Positions 48,101-60,087 of a stretch of 64,000 nt of DNA are shown here, piece after piece. This stretch comes from Torymus aiolomorphi (taxonomy: Eukaryota > Arthropoda > Insecta > Hymenoptera > Torymidae), in the NCBI GenBank assembly GCA_036365515.1, contig CM070875.1, positions 3,135,001 through 3,199,000 of the forward strand. Reading direction: 5' to 3'. A program made the position numbers and the translations under genes. Position 1 is the stretch's first letter, and each line of letters starts with the position of its first letter. The notes beneath the pieces are model-generated. The model made no database searches, was not told the DNA's origin, and saw only the letters and a program-made list of their open reading frames with translations.

Positions 48101-50455
48101 TTACCTTCATTATCGAACTAATTTCAATTTTCAAACATACTACCTACGATACAACAATTACTAGACAAGCGAACATAATTACGCAGTACTTAATGTCTCT
48201 CAATCGCCACTCTCGGCTAATTGGCATTCAAATCGCATAGTTATAAAATAAAGATTTATCGGAGGGGCGGGGGCTAGTTCCGCTCGTTTTATTCTGCCAA
48301 TTAATTTAACGGCGCAGCCGTCCATATACCTACATACAACTCCCATACTTTCCTCGTTTATACGCCTGAAACTTCTTGAGCCTCGCGTAAGATTGTTTAT
48401 ATATATATATGAGCGCACTGATATTACGCCGGGGACGAATAAGCGCGATCGTAATTCACTCGCGAAGATGCAAGAGTGAGCGCAAGAAAGATAGAAAAAG
48501 AGCCGATAAATATAGACGAATGGAAAGTAGGTACACCTTCTTTATAGTGCAGCGATTTTCTTCTACGGGGTCCGAGCGGAGGATTCGCTCAGGATGAATA
48601 AGTGAGTTTTTATGGCATACGGTGCGAGTGAACCGTTCGATGCGTTATATATCGGAGCGCGCCGTGCGAATTTCCCGGAAGATGATTTGCATAAAAGGTT
48701 TCGAGAATTACTATCGTACGTCACGTCGATTTACTAGATACATATTAGGAAGGCAAATTCACACCGTTTAAGGAAAAATTAGAAAAATTATTTAATTTAT
48801 ATTTAACAGTTCAAAGTGACGGGCATTAAAATCGCGCACCGTCGCAGAAGATGAAGAAAGTCGCGGAACTGGAGTGACAAGCCGCCGCGCTTTATTGCGC
48901 GGCCTGACAGTGCGGAGCTTTGTACACCAACGTGCAGTTAAAATCAAAGTCAATCAACCCCGCTGTATAATATAATATATAACACATATATACTCGACGC
49001 AAAAATCGTTAGAAAGAAAAATTTGCACCCCCCTATATTTCAGAAAAAGAGAAAGACAAATCTCACTATACCCCTGTCGTCAACCCCCTCCGACAATCGC
49101 GGCACTTATTCCACCGATTACACCTATCCCTTAACAGAAAAAAAAGAAAGCGGCCCGCGAGGGAATCGGCCTGTTGCTGACTCTCCTCCTCCCCCACACG
49201 CGAGGCTTTTCAATTCACATCCACACGCACACGCAGAGAGCACGACGGAGAGCAACTCACCTGTTGCTGCTTCTGCTCCTACACTCTATATCTCTTCTCT
49301 CCTCTTCTTCCTCGCTCTATCTCTTCAGCACTGTTCTACTATGTACTAAAATATACAAGTATACGGTGTGGGTATATATATATAGTCCCGTGCGTGTGGT
49401 CCTCGTGCAGCTCGCGGCGCCGGAATGACGAGGGCGACGTCGCGGCGGCCGCCTATATACGCGCGAGCTCTCGCGCTGCTGCTGCTGCCCGGCGCTGCTG
49501 CTGCTGCTCTCTCTCTCTCTCTCTCTCCCTCGCACCCCCGCGCGCAGGACGTGCGCGCGCGAAACCTGCCATTGTTTACTCGTTTCGCCTTATCTAAGGT
49601 GTGAGCCTTCATAAATGCGATTGGCAGGTGTATAATAAGGGGTTCAAAGACTGCGCGAGCGCGCGTTTGGGTCTGACGTATGCGCGCGCGAAGGGATATG
49701 ACGTCGTGTGGGAGAGTGTGATTTTTGGGAATTTGCATGGCGGAAGGAGGGAAAAGTAAATAAAGTCCGCTGGTGATGTGATGAGGAAATATTAATTAAC
49801 GGGGGGAGGGTGGGTGAATTTTTGGAATTTGAATGTGATGGTGCTCTCGGGGGTAGTTTGGTGGTAATGGGTTGTTTAGAGTTTATCGAGAGTGGTCGAT
49901 CGATTTGAGTTTTCATTGATTGGATCCTTCGTGTGTTCGGGGAAGCGCGTTTATGTTTTGTTAGGTTTGATAGAAGTGGCGGTTTTCCATTTCCTGCGAA
50001 AAACATGTGCATCGTGCGTGTATAGGGTTATTGGACTATTTATGGACAAATTAAATGAAAAAAAAAAGTTTATTAGTATAAAGTGGTGGTCGTACCGAAT
50101 CATGGTCCTTTAATAACAAAGCTGTTTTGATGAGAAATATTTTTTTAATCGGTGTCAGACAGGCGCGGAGAAGTGCATTATACACAACGATAAGGTCCAT
50201 CAGTTTTATCTCGTCTAATAAACGAGCCATATCTCGCCTGCTATACCGATTCCCTGGGATCAAAGTAGGACAGTGAACTATTAAACTTGTTTATACTCGA
50301 TATTCTGCTGTTATTAACTGCTCTTTACGTGTAGAATAGTAAGGGTTCACTAATTCAGATGTGATAAGTCGGTTGTTGTTCATAATATATATATAATCGA
50401 TATTATACATTATATCGGTATATTTCCATCTTTTAATAATTACAATTTAATTTTA
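48101..50455. other. Intergenic; CpG-rich, promoter-like patch
   Basis: 49390-49700 is CpG-rich, with GCT triplet runs and a (CT)n at 49508-49527. It could be a CpG-rich promoter or first exon, but no coding exon with splice sites could be supported. Confidence 0.3.
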
Positions 50456-50590
50456 CTACACTGTTAGAAATTTTATTAATTTTAATATACATTCTGTAAT
50501 TAAACTTCATGGGGTACACTGAATTTAATAAATTTGTATTAAAATGAATGAAGGTTTTATTGAATTTAATAAAATTTCTAAGAGCGTACC
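50456..50590. mobile_element. ~135-bp MITE
   Basis: TTAGAAATTTTATTAA at the left pairs with TTAATAAAATTTCTAA at the right; the interior holds a central GTACACTGAATTTAATAAA segment. No ORF. Confidence 0.6.
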
Positions 50591-50654
50591 CTAAAGAGAA
50601 AATATTCGCCTTTGAAATAGTGTATATTCAGGATTGATTGATTGATTGATTGAT

Positions 50655-50890
50655 AATTGAAGGGCCGGATGCAATAATCCGTTTAGCGCTTGAAAACATG
50701 TTAAAGTATTGTCCAAGGGACCGAATTTGCAGTCGTCAAATTAATTTTTTTTAGAATGCTACCTTGTAAGGAATGAAGAGACGAATTTTTCCTCGAAAGG
50801 AATTTTTTTTATTCGTTTTTGTTTTTAAGATAAAAATTAAAAACCGAAAATCGCACTAAGCGGCGGATTATTGCATTCGGCCCTTCAATT
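50655..50890. mobile_element. 236-bp MITE with 26-bp inverted ends
   Basis: AATTGAAGGGCCGGATGCAA at the left and TTGCATTCGGCCCTTCAATT at the right are inverted, and the match extends to ATAATCCG/CGGATTAT. A (GATT)n run lies immediately to the left. Confidence 0.75.
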
Positions 50891-52421
50891 GTTTATTTGC
50901 AATATCTTAATTACAAAAGGATACATATAAATGTATATCATACTTACATCGGAAATCAGAAATTTTCTGTACAAAACAGTCTTACGTTATCGCAGTATGA
51001 GATATCACAGTCAGGTCTTAAAAACTAATTAAAAAGTAGCTAAAAAGTACGTCTTGTTATAAAAGTGATATCTCAGATAATAGAGTGTACAGTAAAATCT
51101 ATACAATAGAACACAAATAAACACGATTACAAAGAAGAGAAAAATAAGGAATAAAAGCAATCAGTGTTATAAATGAACGCTTAAAATTTCAACACTAAAA
51201 TTTAACTTACATTCATACGCGTAGCAATACATTATTCATACTATTAAAATTAAATAAATGGGATGCCACAATTAATAAAAAAAAATGTTAAGTCTGACAA
51301 GAGAGGAAAGATTCCGAATTTCGGTACAGAGCAGGGTTACAAATGCTTGAGTCCATTAGTACGATTATTCCCTGTCGAGTCCGAAATTCCTTTGCACTTC
51401 CGAACTTCCGGCTTGAGGAAGTCCAAAATCTGCAACCCTGGTGCAGATCGCGAATTCCAGTGATGCATACCTTGTACCTGGAACGAACGTTTACCAATCT
51501 CAGTGTGCATCAAAGGAGGAGTGAGATTTTTGTCATTCCTCTAGAAGTTCAGAGTATCAGTAGTGACAGACTAACTTATTAGAACTAAAAATGTTAGAGC
51601 TACTATGTAACCATATGCTTAGCTACATTTCACTGTTTTTCTCAGATTGATTTTCAAATTTCAAATTTTTATCTTTCATCTTTTTCCTCCACTGTTCATC
51701 GAAATAAAATGCAATAAAAATCGTCAAGAAAAAGTCAAAAGTGAATTTAAATAACGAAAAATACGATGTAGGCTCCTTCATTATTTTACATTTAGACTAT
51801 ATTAATCTTTATAGTGGTATAAGGATAATAAATCATAATAACAATTCACGAAAGCGACGGGTACTCGGGAACCTTCCTTTCGAAATTTTACGAACCATTT
51901 CCGTGACGCCAGAGCTTACCCGCGACGCCGTCACTCTCAACGTACCGTAAAAATCTTTTACAACGCGTTTTTTTCACTCTATCAATTTATCTCTATCTCG
52001 CCTTGTCAACTCGATTATGCTCCAGTCGTTAATCTCTCCCTATTCTCCAAATTCCACACACAACAACCGGTAAGATCCGAATTTCAATCTACCAAATCGG
52101 ACCGAACAATTACCAATAAAATCTCCGTGCCACTGTCGAACAAATCTACATTCCATATATAACAGCTCCTAAAGTGGTTCAAATTCAAGCTTTTTTCAAA
52201 AAGATACGAACAGTAATAAATTGTTCTGTTCCGCGTGTCTGTTAGTTAAGGATGCAAATTTTTAACAGTTAGAAAAAGCCTCTTCAAGAGCGCAACGAAT
52301 AAACGGGGCGAATCAAGCTTTTCTTTCCCCGCGCTCGCCGTGGTACAAATGCGGCGAAAAGCTATGCTTTGAATAATGAATGCCGTGCTGAGGGACGCGC
52401 GAGATTGCTATATCAGACCGA

Positions 52422-52464
<43 letters not shown>

Positions 52465-53590
52465 TTTTGTGTTGTAATTTTTAACTTGGATGATGATGTT
52501 TCTTTTTCGTGCACTTTGCTTTATTGAGTCAAAAGTCCGAATAATATTCGGAGCTTTTTATTTTATTTTTATTTACAAACGGGTCATAACCCTGGTATTA
52601 TGTAATTGTTAGATATTGATTTTTATTAAAAATATTTCCATTAGATTGACATATTAACTATAAAATATCTTTAATTTTCTATCAGGGAATATATCTTTAA
52701 TATGCAACATACACCATAAAGGTAATATAAACAACAAGATTACAAGTGAGCACAAAATTAGTTAATAAGTGAGAATTGTTTCAACAAAATTTTAGCATAC
52801 GATAGTTCATATTATTTTTAAACTTATAAACACTATCGAAGCTGAATAGATATTATATGTTAAGCGTATTCTACGATCTACGCAATCTATGAACTGGCTC
52901 ATTTCCTCTCTTAAAAAAGTGATGGAGGAAATCTGTCATCACAATAAGACTGTTTTGATTGGTTGTTGCTGGCTCATTTGATTGGTCTACATAGAATAAG
53001 CGCCAAAATCGAGTATGTTTGAATTTTGAAGATTGGATTCTTGACTTTGAATATTTAAAACTGAATAGTATAAGAAAAATTTCATGATTTTATTTATGAG
53101 ACTTACGTTATTATCGTATAATTTAAACTATTTAAAACAAACTTTTAAAATGAAACTTGATCATGTTCATAACCTCAAAAATAAAAAAACAAAGAGATAA
53201 ATGATACGCGCGAAGCGCGCTAAAAGTAGCTAGTTTAATAAAAAATTTGATTGGTAAGTAGCTTCTTTCATAAGAAGGATATGTCTGACAGAATAAACGC
53301 AAGATTTAAGCTCAAATAATTTTACAACATCCGGATGCTTGCAATTAGGTATCAAAAACTTGTACATGAAAAACAGTTCATTTAAATTATGAGTCGATTT
53401 AATCGTATGAACTTTGAAATATTTGCTAACAATGCCAACATTGTTGTATATTCATGATCAAATCTATATTCAAGGGAAATAGTATATTATGCAACATGGG
53501 CGTAAAATGCTATTTTACAGTGTACGTAAAATTTTATACATACATGGAAGTTACTATTTAAATAAAAATATAAGAACCCCGTCAAACCAC
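50891..53590. other. Intergenic; (TC)n at 52425-52454
   Basis: Mostly AT-rich. A (TC)15 run followed by (CG)5 lies at 52425-52464. At 51290-51470 there is a patch with repeated CCGAAATTC/CCGAACTTCC words that may be a degraded repeat. No gene supported. Confidence 0.4.
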
Positions 53591-53715
53591 CAAATTATTT
53601 ATGGAAGCGGGGTGAAGGAGCGGGTCCAGGGCCGCAGGACCTGGTGGGGGGCAGGGGGCGCAGAGGGCAAAGCCCCGCCGGGGTGCTTGGAGGGTGGAGC
53701 CCCATCCACCTACAA
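53591..53715. other. Isolated GC-rich island in AT-rich DNA
   Basis: About 125 bp with GGGTCCAGGGCCGCAGGACC, GGGGGCAGGGGGCGCAGAGG and CAAAGCCCCGCCGGGG. The base composition is sharply unlike both flanks and contains short GC hairpins. Such GGGxxxxAGCCCC clusters are known mainly from organelle, protist or viral DNA; here the origin is unknown. Confidence 0.5.
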
Positions 53716-54224
53716 CGAAATGCATTAATTAAAATAAATAATTAAGTAAAACATTAACTGGAAAAGATATTCATCCATTCACGAAAATCACTAGAACATT
53801 TACGATAAATAACTTGAGATTTTTTTCGGAAGCGTGTAGTTCACCGCAGCCTCAACTGCAGCCAAAAACTATCATCGGAAAGACAGGAGTCACGATCACT
53901 CATTTTAAATACTATATGATTTAGCAAGTGCTTAGCAAGTGTTGTACTGACGAAATTCAAACCGACACTATTTACATAACGTGCATGGATCTTCTGTTAT
54001 GCTCTATATATTTCATATATGTTCTAAATATCGTGAGATAATATTATAAGGGCGGATCTATAGTTAATTGTAATAGAAAATGCAAAAAACTGTTATTTCT
54101 ATTTTACGCCCGCAAGGCGTAAAATCAATTTTTATGCTCACTATTTAAAAATATAGTGTTTTACTCCCCGATATCGAGGTGTAAAATACTAATTTTACGC
54201 TCACTGTTGTAAAAACGTTAGTTA

Positions 54225-54741
54225 AATGCAAACATTCCTAAAAACTTATGAGTTATGGCTTCGAGCCTATTAATCGCATTTTGATTCGACAGAGTACAAA
54301 TAATAGAGGCATAATTTGAGACCGATAATACTCGTTGTTATACAGTATAATCATAGAAGCCGAGTGCGAGAAAAGTTTTGTATTTCTGCTTATAAAACCT
54401 AGTGAGTTTAACGCTTTTGAAGTGACCCAGGTAATATGATCATTATAAGTTAGCGAACATTCAAAAATAACACCTAAATCCTTAATACTTGTCACTACGT
54501 CTATAAAAATTGATTTCATACCAAAGCTGATTTGAACATAGGTATGAGTTTTGGAAAACGAAATTGATTTGCATTTATCGCTATTTAGTGCTAATCCATT
54601 TGAGTTAGACCATTTAACTATCGAGTTCAAGTCATATTGCGAGTGAAACAGATTATTTGCATTATCTATTTTACTAAAGAGTTTTATATCATCTGCGAAC
54701 AGTAAAATTTTACTATTAGCAATGGAGTTGCAGTTTTTCAA
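54225..54741 (-). pseudogene. LINE reverse transcriptase relic (Jockey-like)
   Basis: The minus-strand frame from 54741 contains LLFADDIKLF, the RT catalytic box (F/YADD), then SNGLALNSDKCKSISFS and IKDLGVIF, the conserved motifs that follow it. The frame shifts near 54310; the next segment, YASIICTLS ... INRLEAITHKFL, is read in another frame. The 5' two thirds of ORF2 are missing. It is a dead 5'-truncated copy. Confidence 0.88.
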
Positions 54742-57076
54742 GTATTGACGAAAAGTAATCGCTGTTTTTTAATGATAAACTTCATACAGTGTTTGAATAA
54801 TCGCAAACGGGTTTCCGTATATTTATTCTGCACGTTTCAAGGAAAGATACATAAGAACTTATAACAAGTTTACTAATCTACTAGTTCATGTATCGTTCTT
54901 AAACCTTCGATTCATCCCAGGGACACTGAACAGACAAAGGACAGAAAAATAAGTCGCGTTCTTCCGCTCCACAATACCTTACTTGTGAAAAAGTATAGAT
55001 ATCTTCTATTTTATTGCAATTGTCATAGGAGTTTCAATAAATCAACTATGCATAATTTAACTCTTGAGAGCTTCGGATCACTGGAATGGAAGAATATTAG
55101 TGCTATGGGCTTTTAGCAACCGGCACGTCTTGTTATAAGCCGGCCTTGGTTTAAAGCATTCGTTCCGGTTAGAATTAAATCCTTATCCTAAAAATAGAAA
55201 CAGGTATATTGGTCTATTTTCAAGAAATGTTTCTTCGACTATATTAAAAAGTATTCTTTCTCATCCGGTGAAAGTTTACCAACCGTTATCCTAACTTTAC
55301 CTTGTTTATTTAGAATTCATGCACGCCTACACTTTTATACACTGCATTTTCCACATTACCTCATCTACATCTCTAAAATAATTACATCGCCCAGAACGAA
55401 TATACGCAACACCATGCAATACATTAACACGAATATTACATCTCTAACATTTGACATACCCTTACCTCACCCATACCTACCCATTTTTTATCCTTATTTC
55501 TCTACCCCCGCCCTAGGGGTATAATACCCACACATGTCACCGGGAACCGCACCAAACGGCCAATACTCGGCCAACATTTGCAAGCCCCATATATTCCTCT
55601 GCGCGCGAGTGAGGCGAAATGAAAAAAATTGCTTTGCATTCTGACACTAATTACCCAAGGGCGGAGCGGTGGGGAGGCCAAAATAACAAAGACAAAAAAG
55701 AACGAACGCAACACTGTGCAAAAATAACGCGACGACAACGTTATATTGTCCTCAACGTCGTGTGTCGACAACGGGGTAATCAGGGACATCAATTCCGGAA
55801 AATTAATTTAGGACTCTGTAGTATCTCGCACCGCTGGGGAAAAACCGCGTATGTACGCACTGACCGAGAGATAAGAATCGCCGGGATGAGAGTACACGCG
55901 CGTTGTGTGCAACGTCTACAACACTCCCCTATTTATTCACACACACTTACACACAGGGTCCGGGAAAGGCTATGGGGGATCTACTGTTCCCGACGCCGTA
56001 ATATCGCACTCCCCCTCTCGATCCTGCAGAAACTTTCCCGCGCGCCGATTACGCTACGGTCGCGCGAGCCGAATACGTTCTTAATTCGTGTATTGTGCGC
56101 GTGTGTGTGTATGTGTGTGGCCTTTGACGTGGGTTTGCGAATGTGTGTGAATACCTGTGAGTGATTGAATAGCGGTATCTCATCAGTGTTGGTTATTCAA
56201 TTTTCGGGGCTTGCGGGATTGAGCTTTGACGGAGGGTGGCTTTTTTTGTTCTTGGATCGATTGCATAATTGTACTACGAGTGCATAGGTTTGCCGATAGA
56301 AGCGTTATTGCGAAAATAAATATTAATTTTGGCATTGGTAAATATAAAAAAAAGAACCGGATGTTAAATATAGTGTTATTACTTGCGGCGCTCGGTCTTC
56401 TATAAGTAATTGTCAAAGTCGACCTATACCAGCCAGCCGCGACTAATAGCCGCGTAGCCACGGTCACGACGTCCAGTTTTTCACTTAACGAGATCACCGC
56501 CCCCTCAATTTTCCAGAATTCCGACAAAAACTCGAAACGGCAGTAAAAACATACGAGCCGTATACGCGACGACAGTATAGGCTATTCCGAAAGTTCGCAT
56601 ATATGCGCGCTCCACGCGCGCGCGTATACTTCCCCTCTGGGGTACATCTGGAAATCGATACCACTACGCCATGCCAGCTCAATTACTTCCTATATGTAAG
56701 GATGCTCTGGAATGTACGAAAATTTGCCGGAGATAAGTGCGCACACGATGGCTCTCGAAAAAAGTCCCGCCTGAGCTATTAGTTTTTAAGACATGGATAT
56801 GTATAATAAGTGGGGTCGCGGTATAATAGTGCGTTTGGGATAAGATGATACGGGCGAGGTTAGTAATTAGGACATAATAGGCGCGAAATTAGAGTATGAT
56901 GTGGATATGTATATTTAGATGAAATTATAAAAATATTGATCGTTAAATTTCGATAAATTTACAAACCCAGTAACACGATGTATTGTAATCCTACATATTC
57001 GAAACTCTCTTAAGATCGCCTGCGTGCATATTACCCCGTCGTGAATCATTTATAATATTACTACATTCAATCGTAC
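54742..57076. other. Intergenic region without supported genes
   Basis: AT-rich on the left, with a CpG-rich patch at about 55500-56150 and 56550-56660. Open frames up to 181 codons at 55619-56164 show no family resemblance. On the minus strand at 56655-56675, GGCATGGCGTAGTGG resembles a tRNA A box, but no B box follows in place. Confidence 0.35.
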
Positions 57077-57816
57077 CCCGGATAGCACAAGACGTTTTTT
57101 AAACGTCATTATGACGTCAAATTTTAAACCTCGCGACGTGAGAAATATAAGTTGCTCAAACGTCATAATAACGTCAGTAAGACGTTGAAAATGTCCGCAG
57201 TATTTTTCTACCGATATTTCTTTTCATTTTTTCCACGTCATAAAAAAGTTAAAAATCTGTTAGAAGGACGTTAGAAAAATGTTGGAAGAACATACAATAA
57301 ACGTTATAGAAACGTCATATAAAACGTGATAAAAACCTCATAAAAAACGTCATAAAAACGTCATTTATACATTACATCTTTATATATATGTCTAAGCAGG
57401 CGTATAATATTTATGTATGAAGAAGCCCCCCCCCACCCTCTTTTTCAATATTTGCTCTTATAGACTGAACCTCATTTTCTACTTTCAGATTGTTCAACGC
57501 CACCTAGCAAGAAAAAAAGATCGATTAATTCCAAAGATTTCGAAAAATATATGAGTATAATGCCTTTATGACGTATTTATTCCGGTTTTATGACGTTTTT
57601 ATGATGTTCTTATGACTTTTTATGACGGTTTTATGACTTTTTATGCCGTTTTTATGACGTCTAAAGTAATTAATATTACAGGACAAATAATTGTTCGGAC
57701 ATTTTCAACGTTTTACTGACGTCATTATGACGTTTGATCAACTTATATTTCTGACGTCGCGAGGTTTAAAATTTGACGTCATAATGACGTTTAAAAAATG
57801 TCTTGTGCTATCCGGG
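57077..57816. mobile_element. 740-bp palindromic element rich in ACGTCAT words
   Basis: CCCGGATAGCACAAGACGTT at the left and the reverse complement ending TCTTGTGCTATCCGGG at the right define the ends; the arms pair for about 120 bp. At least three perfect CRE palindromes (TGACGTCA) lie in the arms, and AAAACGTCATAAAAACGTC-type short repeats fill the inner flanks. No ORF. Confidence 0.8.
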
Positions 57817-58262
57817 ACGTGACTCGCATCGAGAACAATAGATGTCGAATTTTTCTACGGCACTTGACCCAGCCATTCGCGATAATGCGGCACATAAATC
57901 GCTTATCTACTATCTATATCTACAATTATATTAAGCAGCTTTACGTGGCCCGTGTGCCGTGTGCCGTGGGCCGTGTGCCATCTATGACGTCTTGTCAGCC
58001 ACCCAATAACTTCATGTCTATAGGTATCCCTGACACCTAGACATCATCTCCATAGAGTACCTGGTGTCCTTCCTCCTAGACGATGTTTCGTCAACATGGA
58101 GGTCACCCTGATACCAGGACATCGTCTACAGGGAGTTCCCAGTATTTTTTTATAATACTGGAGGTTATTTAATAATTATTGTATATGATGTGTTTCGTCC
58201 CAGATCTGCTATTTGGACTCTTCAGTAAGACTTTCAATATCAAAACAGATCCTGTCTTAGAC
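57817..58262. other. Spacer with CTAGACATCATCTCC-like words
   Basis: Short repeated words such as CCTAGACATCATC, CCTAGACGATG and CCAGGACATCGTC at 58035-58130, partly inverted. No gene. Confidence 0.35.
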
Positions 58263-59620
58263 GTAATAGCTGCCTTTTCTATCTACAGCACATTTTATTT
58301 CGTAACTGCTGCCGCTTTTTTTTAATTTATAGCGCATTTTATTTTGTGACTGCTGCCGCGTTTTTTTTACTTTACAGCACATTATATATCTTATATCGAC
58401 GGCTGAGCAGAACAAGGTGGTATCTCACCGTGCGGACGAAGAACATCGTATCTCAGCGCGCGGACGAAGAACGTCGTATCTCAGCGCGCGGACGAAGAAC
58501 GTCATATCTCACCGCGCGGAAGAAGAACGTCGTATCTCACCGCGCGGATGAAGAACATTATCGTATCTCACCGCGCGGATGAAGAACATTGTATCTCACC
58601 GCGCGGATGAAGAACGTCGTATCTCGGTGCTCTTGCGGCCAGGGGGGTTATTCCATAAGCGTGTCAAGTGAGATGTAAAAGACAGGGTGAGACGATCACG
58701 TTGATACCAATCCACATGTGCAAGCCAATGTTGTTGCCTTTGTTAGTAGGTTTTATGCGAGTTTGCAATGAATTGGACAAGTGAGATAAGGTATCGTTGG
58801 TATCTTGTGTAACCTTCACGTTTAGTTCATGTGTCTATCGATATAATCTATTGATTTAACGACATATTCTTTGTAATAAGTGATGGCTACGACGTGACTT
58901 AGAATCCCACATAGGACATAAGTGAAATAAGCGAATAGTGAAAGTTAGTATGCTTTTTTTCATTTTCAAATCTTATCTCACTTGTCCAATTCATTGCAAA
59001 CTCGCATAAAACCTACTAACAAAGGCAAAAACATCGGCTTGCGCATGCACATTGACATCAATGTGATCGTCTCACCCTGTCTTTTACATCTCACTCGACA
59101 CGCTTATGGAATAAGGCCCCAGTGCACGGCCAGTACACGGCGAGATACGACGTTCTTCGTCCGCGCGGTGAGATTCGATGTTCTTCATCCAGGCGGTGAG
59201 ATACAATGTTCTTCATCCGCGCGGTGAGATACGAGGTTCTTCGTCCGCGCGGTGAGATTCGATGTTCTTCATCCACGCGGTGAGATACAATGTTCTTCAT
59301 CCGCGCGGTAAGATACGAGGTTCTTCATTCGCGCGGTGAGATACGACATTCTTCGTTCGCGCGCTGAGATACGACGTTCTTCGTTCGCGCGCTGAGATAC
59401 GACGTTCTTCGTCCGCGCGCCGAGGTACGACCTTGTTCCGCTCAGCCGTCGATATACTGCCGCGTTTATTTCAATTTACAGCACATTTCATTTTCTAATT
59501 GCTGCCGCATTTATTTCAATTTACAGCGCATTTTATTTTGTAATTGCTGCCGCATATACTAAAATTAACAGCGCTTTTTATTTTGTAATTCCAGACGTGT
59601 TTTTCTTTTTTAAATTTACA
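58263..59620. repeat. 45-bp tandem repeat, split by a large insertion
   Basis: A unit like CAGCGCATTTTATTTTGTAA then CTGCTGCCGC occurs at 58286, 58330 and 58375 and again, in the same orientation, at 59479, 59524 and 59569 (steps 44-45). The palindrome at 58392-59456 interrupts it. Confidence 0.75.
58392..59456. mobile_element. Nested palindrome with two opposed 28-bp repeat arrays
   Basis: Outer ends TATATCGACGGCTGAGCAGA and CTCAGCCGTCGATATA are inverted. Next inward, seven 28-bp units (GTATCTCACCGCGCGGACGA + AGAACGTC) run from 58420 to about 58628, and about ten inverted units from 59142 to about 59433. The centre (58645-59115) is a second palindrome, with TTCCATAAGCGTGTCAAGTG and CGACACGCTTATGGAA at its ends. 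Confidence 0.85.
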
Positions 59621-59707
59621 ACGCATTTGTTACTTGATGCCAGGTTTAATTTTCTATTATAAAATTTCATGAAAAATAATGTTCTTTGTGTATAAATACT
59701 TTTTAAT

Positions 59708-60087
59708 TTACTTTTTTTCACGTTCATGATAAAATGTTGAATTATTTGCAAGCAAAATTTTTAAATTCTTTTTTGAAGTTATTCTTGAAAGTGCTACATA
59801 TAATTGGCCGTGGCTAAAAACTGGATTTAGTAGGTATACTCCAACTTAATTAAAAGTTTGCCCTTGACACTTATTAATTGTCATTGCATATCCTACATCC
59901 TAATCTTAATGAAAATTGTCGTCTTTTCATTTCGAATGGAATACCTTCTTTAGAGGAAGTCAAGTCAATTCGTGTCAAAAATTCCACTGGTAAAGTTTCT
60001 TCTAATAGGCCAGTAAACGAAGGTCTGAAATCGACTTTCTCTGGTGAATGGCTGCATTTTGGATATTTGGTAAAACCCATCGTCTAA
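59708..60087 (-). pseudogene. Helitron-type helicase C-terminal relic
   Basis: On the minus strand, 60087-59877 encodes GIPFEMKRRQFSLRL, and after a frame change TINKCQGQTFN, then a stop, then VGVYLLNPVFSHGQLYVALSR and a short tail ending at TAA (59708-59710). RRQFP-x-R...TINK-x-QGQT...GVYL-x-x-PVFSHGQLYVA-x-SR is the motif V/VI region of Helitron Rep-Hel (Pif1-like) helicases. At least one frameshift and one stop; the rest of the protein is absent. The adjoining 45-bp array may be part of the same element's 3' side. Confidence 0.8.

Noticed and set aside
55619..56164. 181-codon plus-strand ORF
   Set aside because: No family resemblance, low-complexity and CpG-rich DNA, and competing frames on both strands; judged fortuitous.
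56640..56690. tRNA-like A box (GGCATGGCGTAGTGG) on the minus strand
   Set aside because: No B box at the right distance and no cloverleaf; possibly a tRNA-derived SINE scrap, but not supported.
58420..59433. 28-bp repeats resembling a CRISPR array
   Set aside because: The units are contiguous with no spacers, occur in opposed arrays and lie in a eukaryotic genome; this is a minisatellite.
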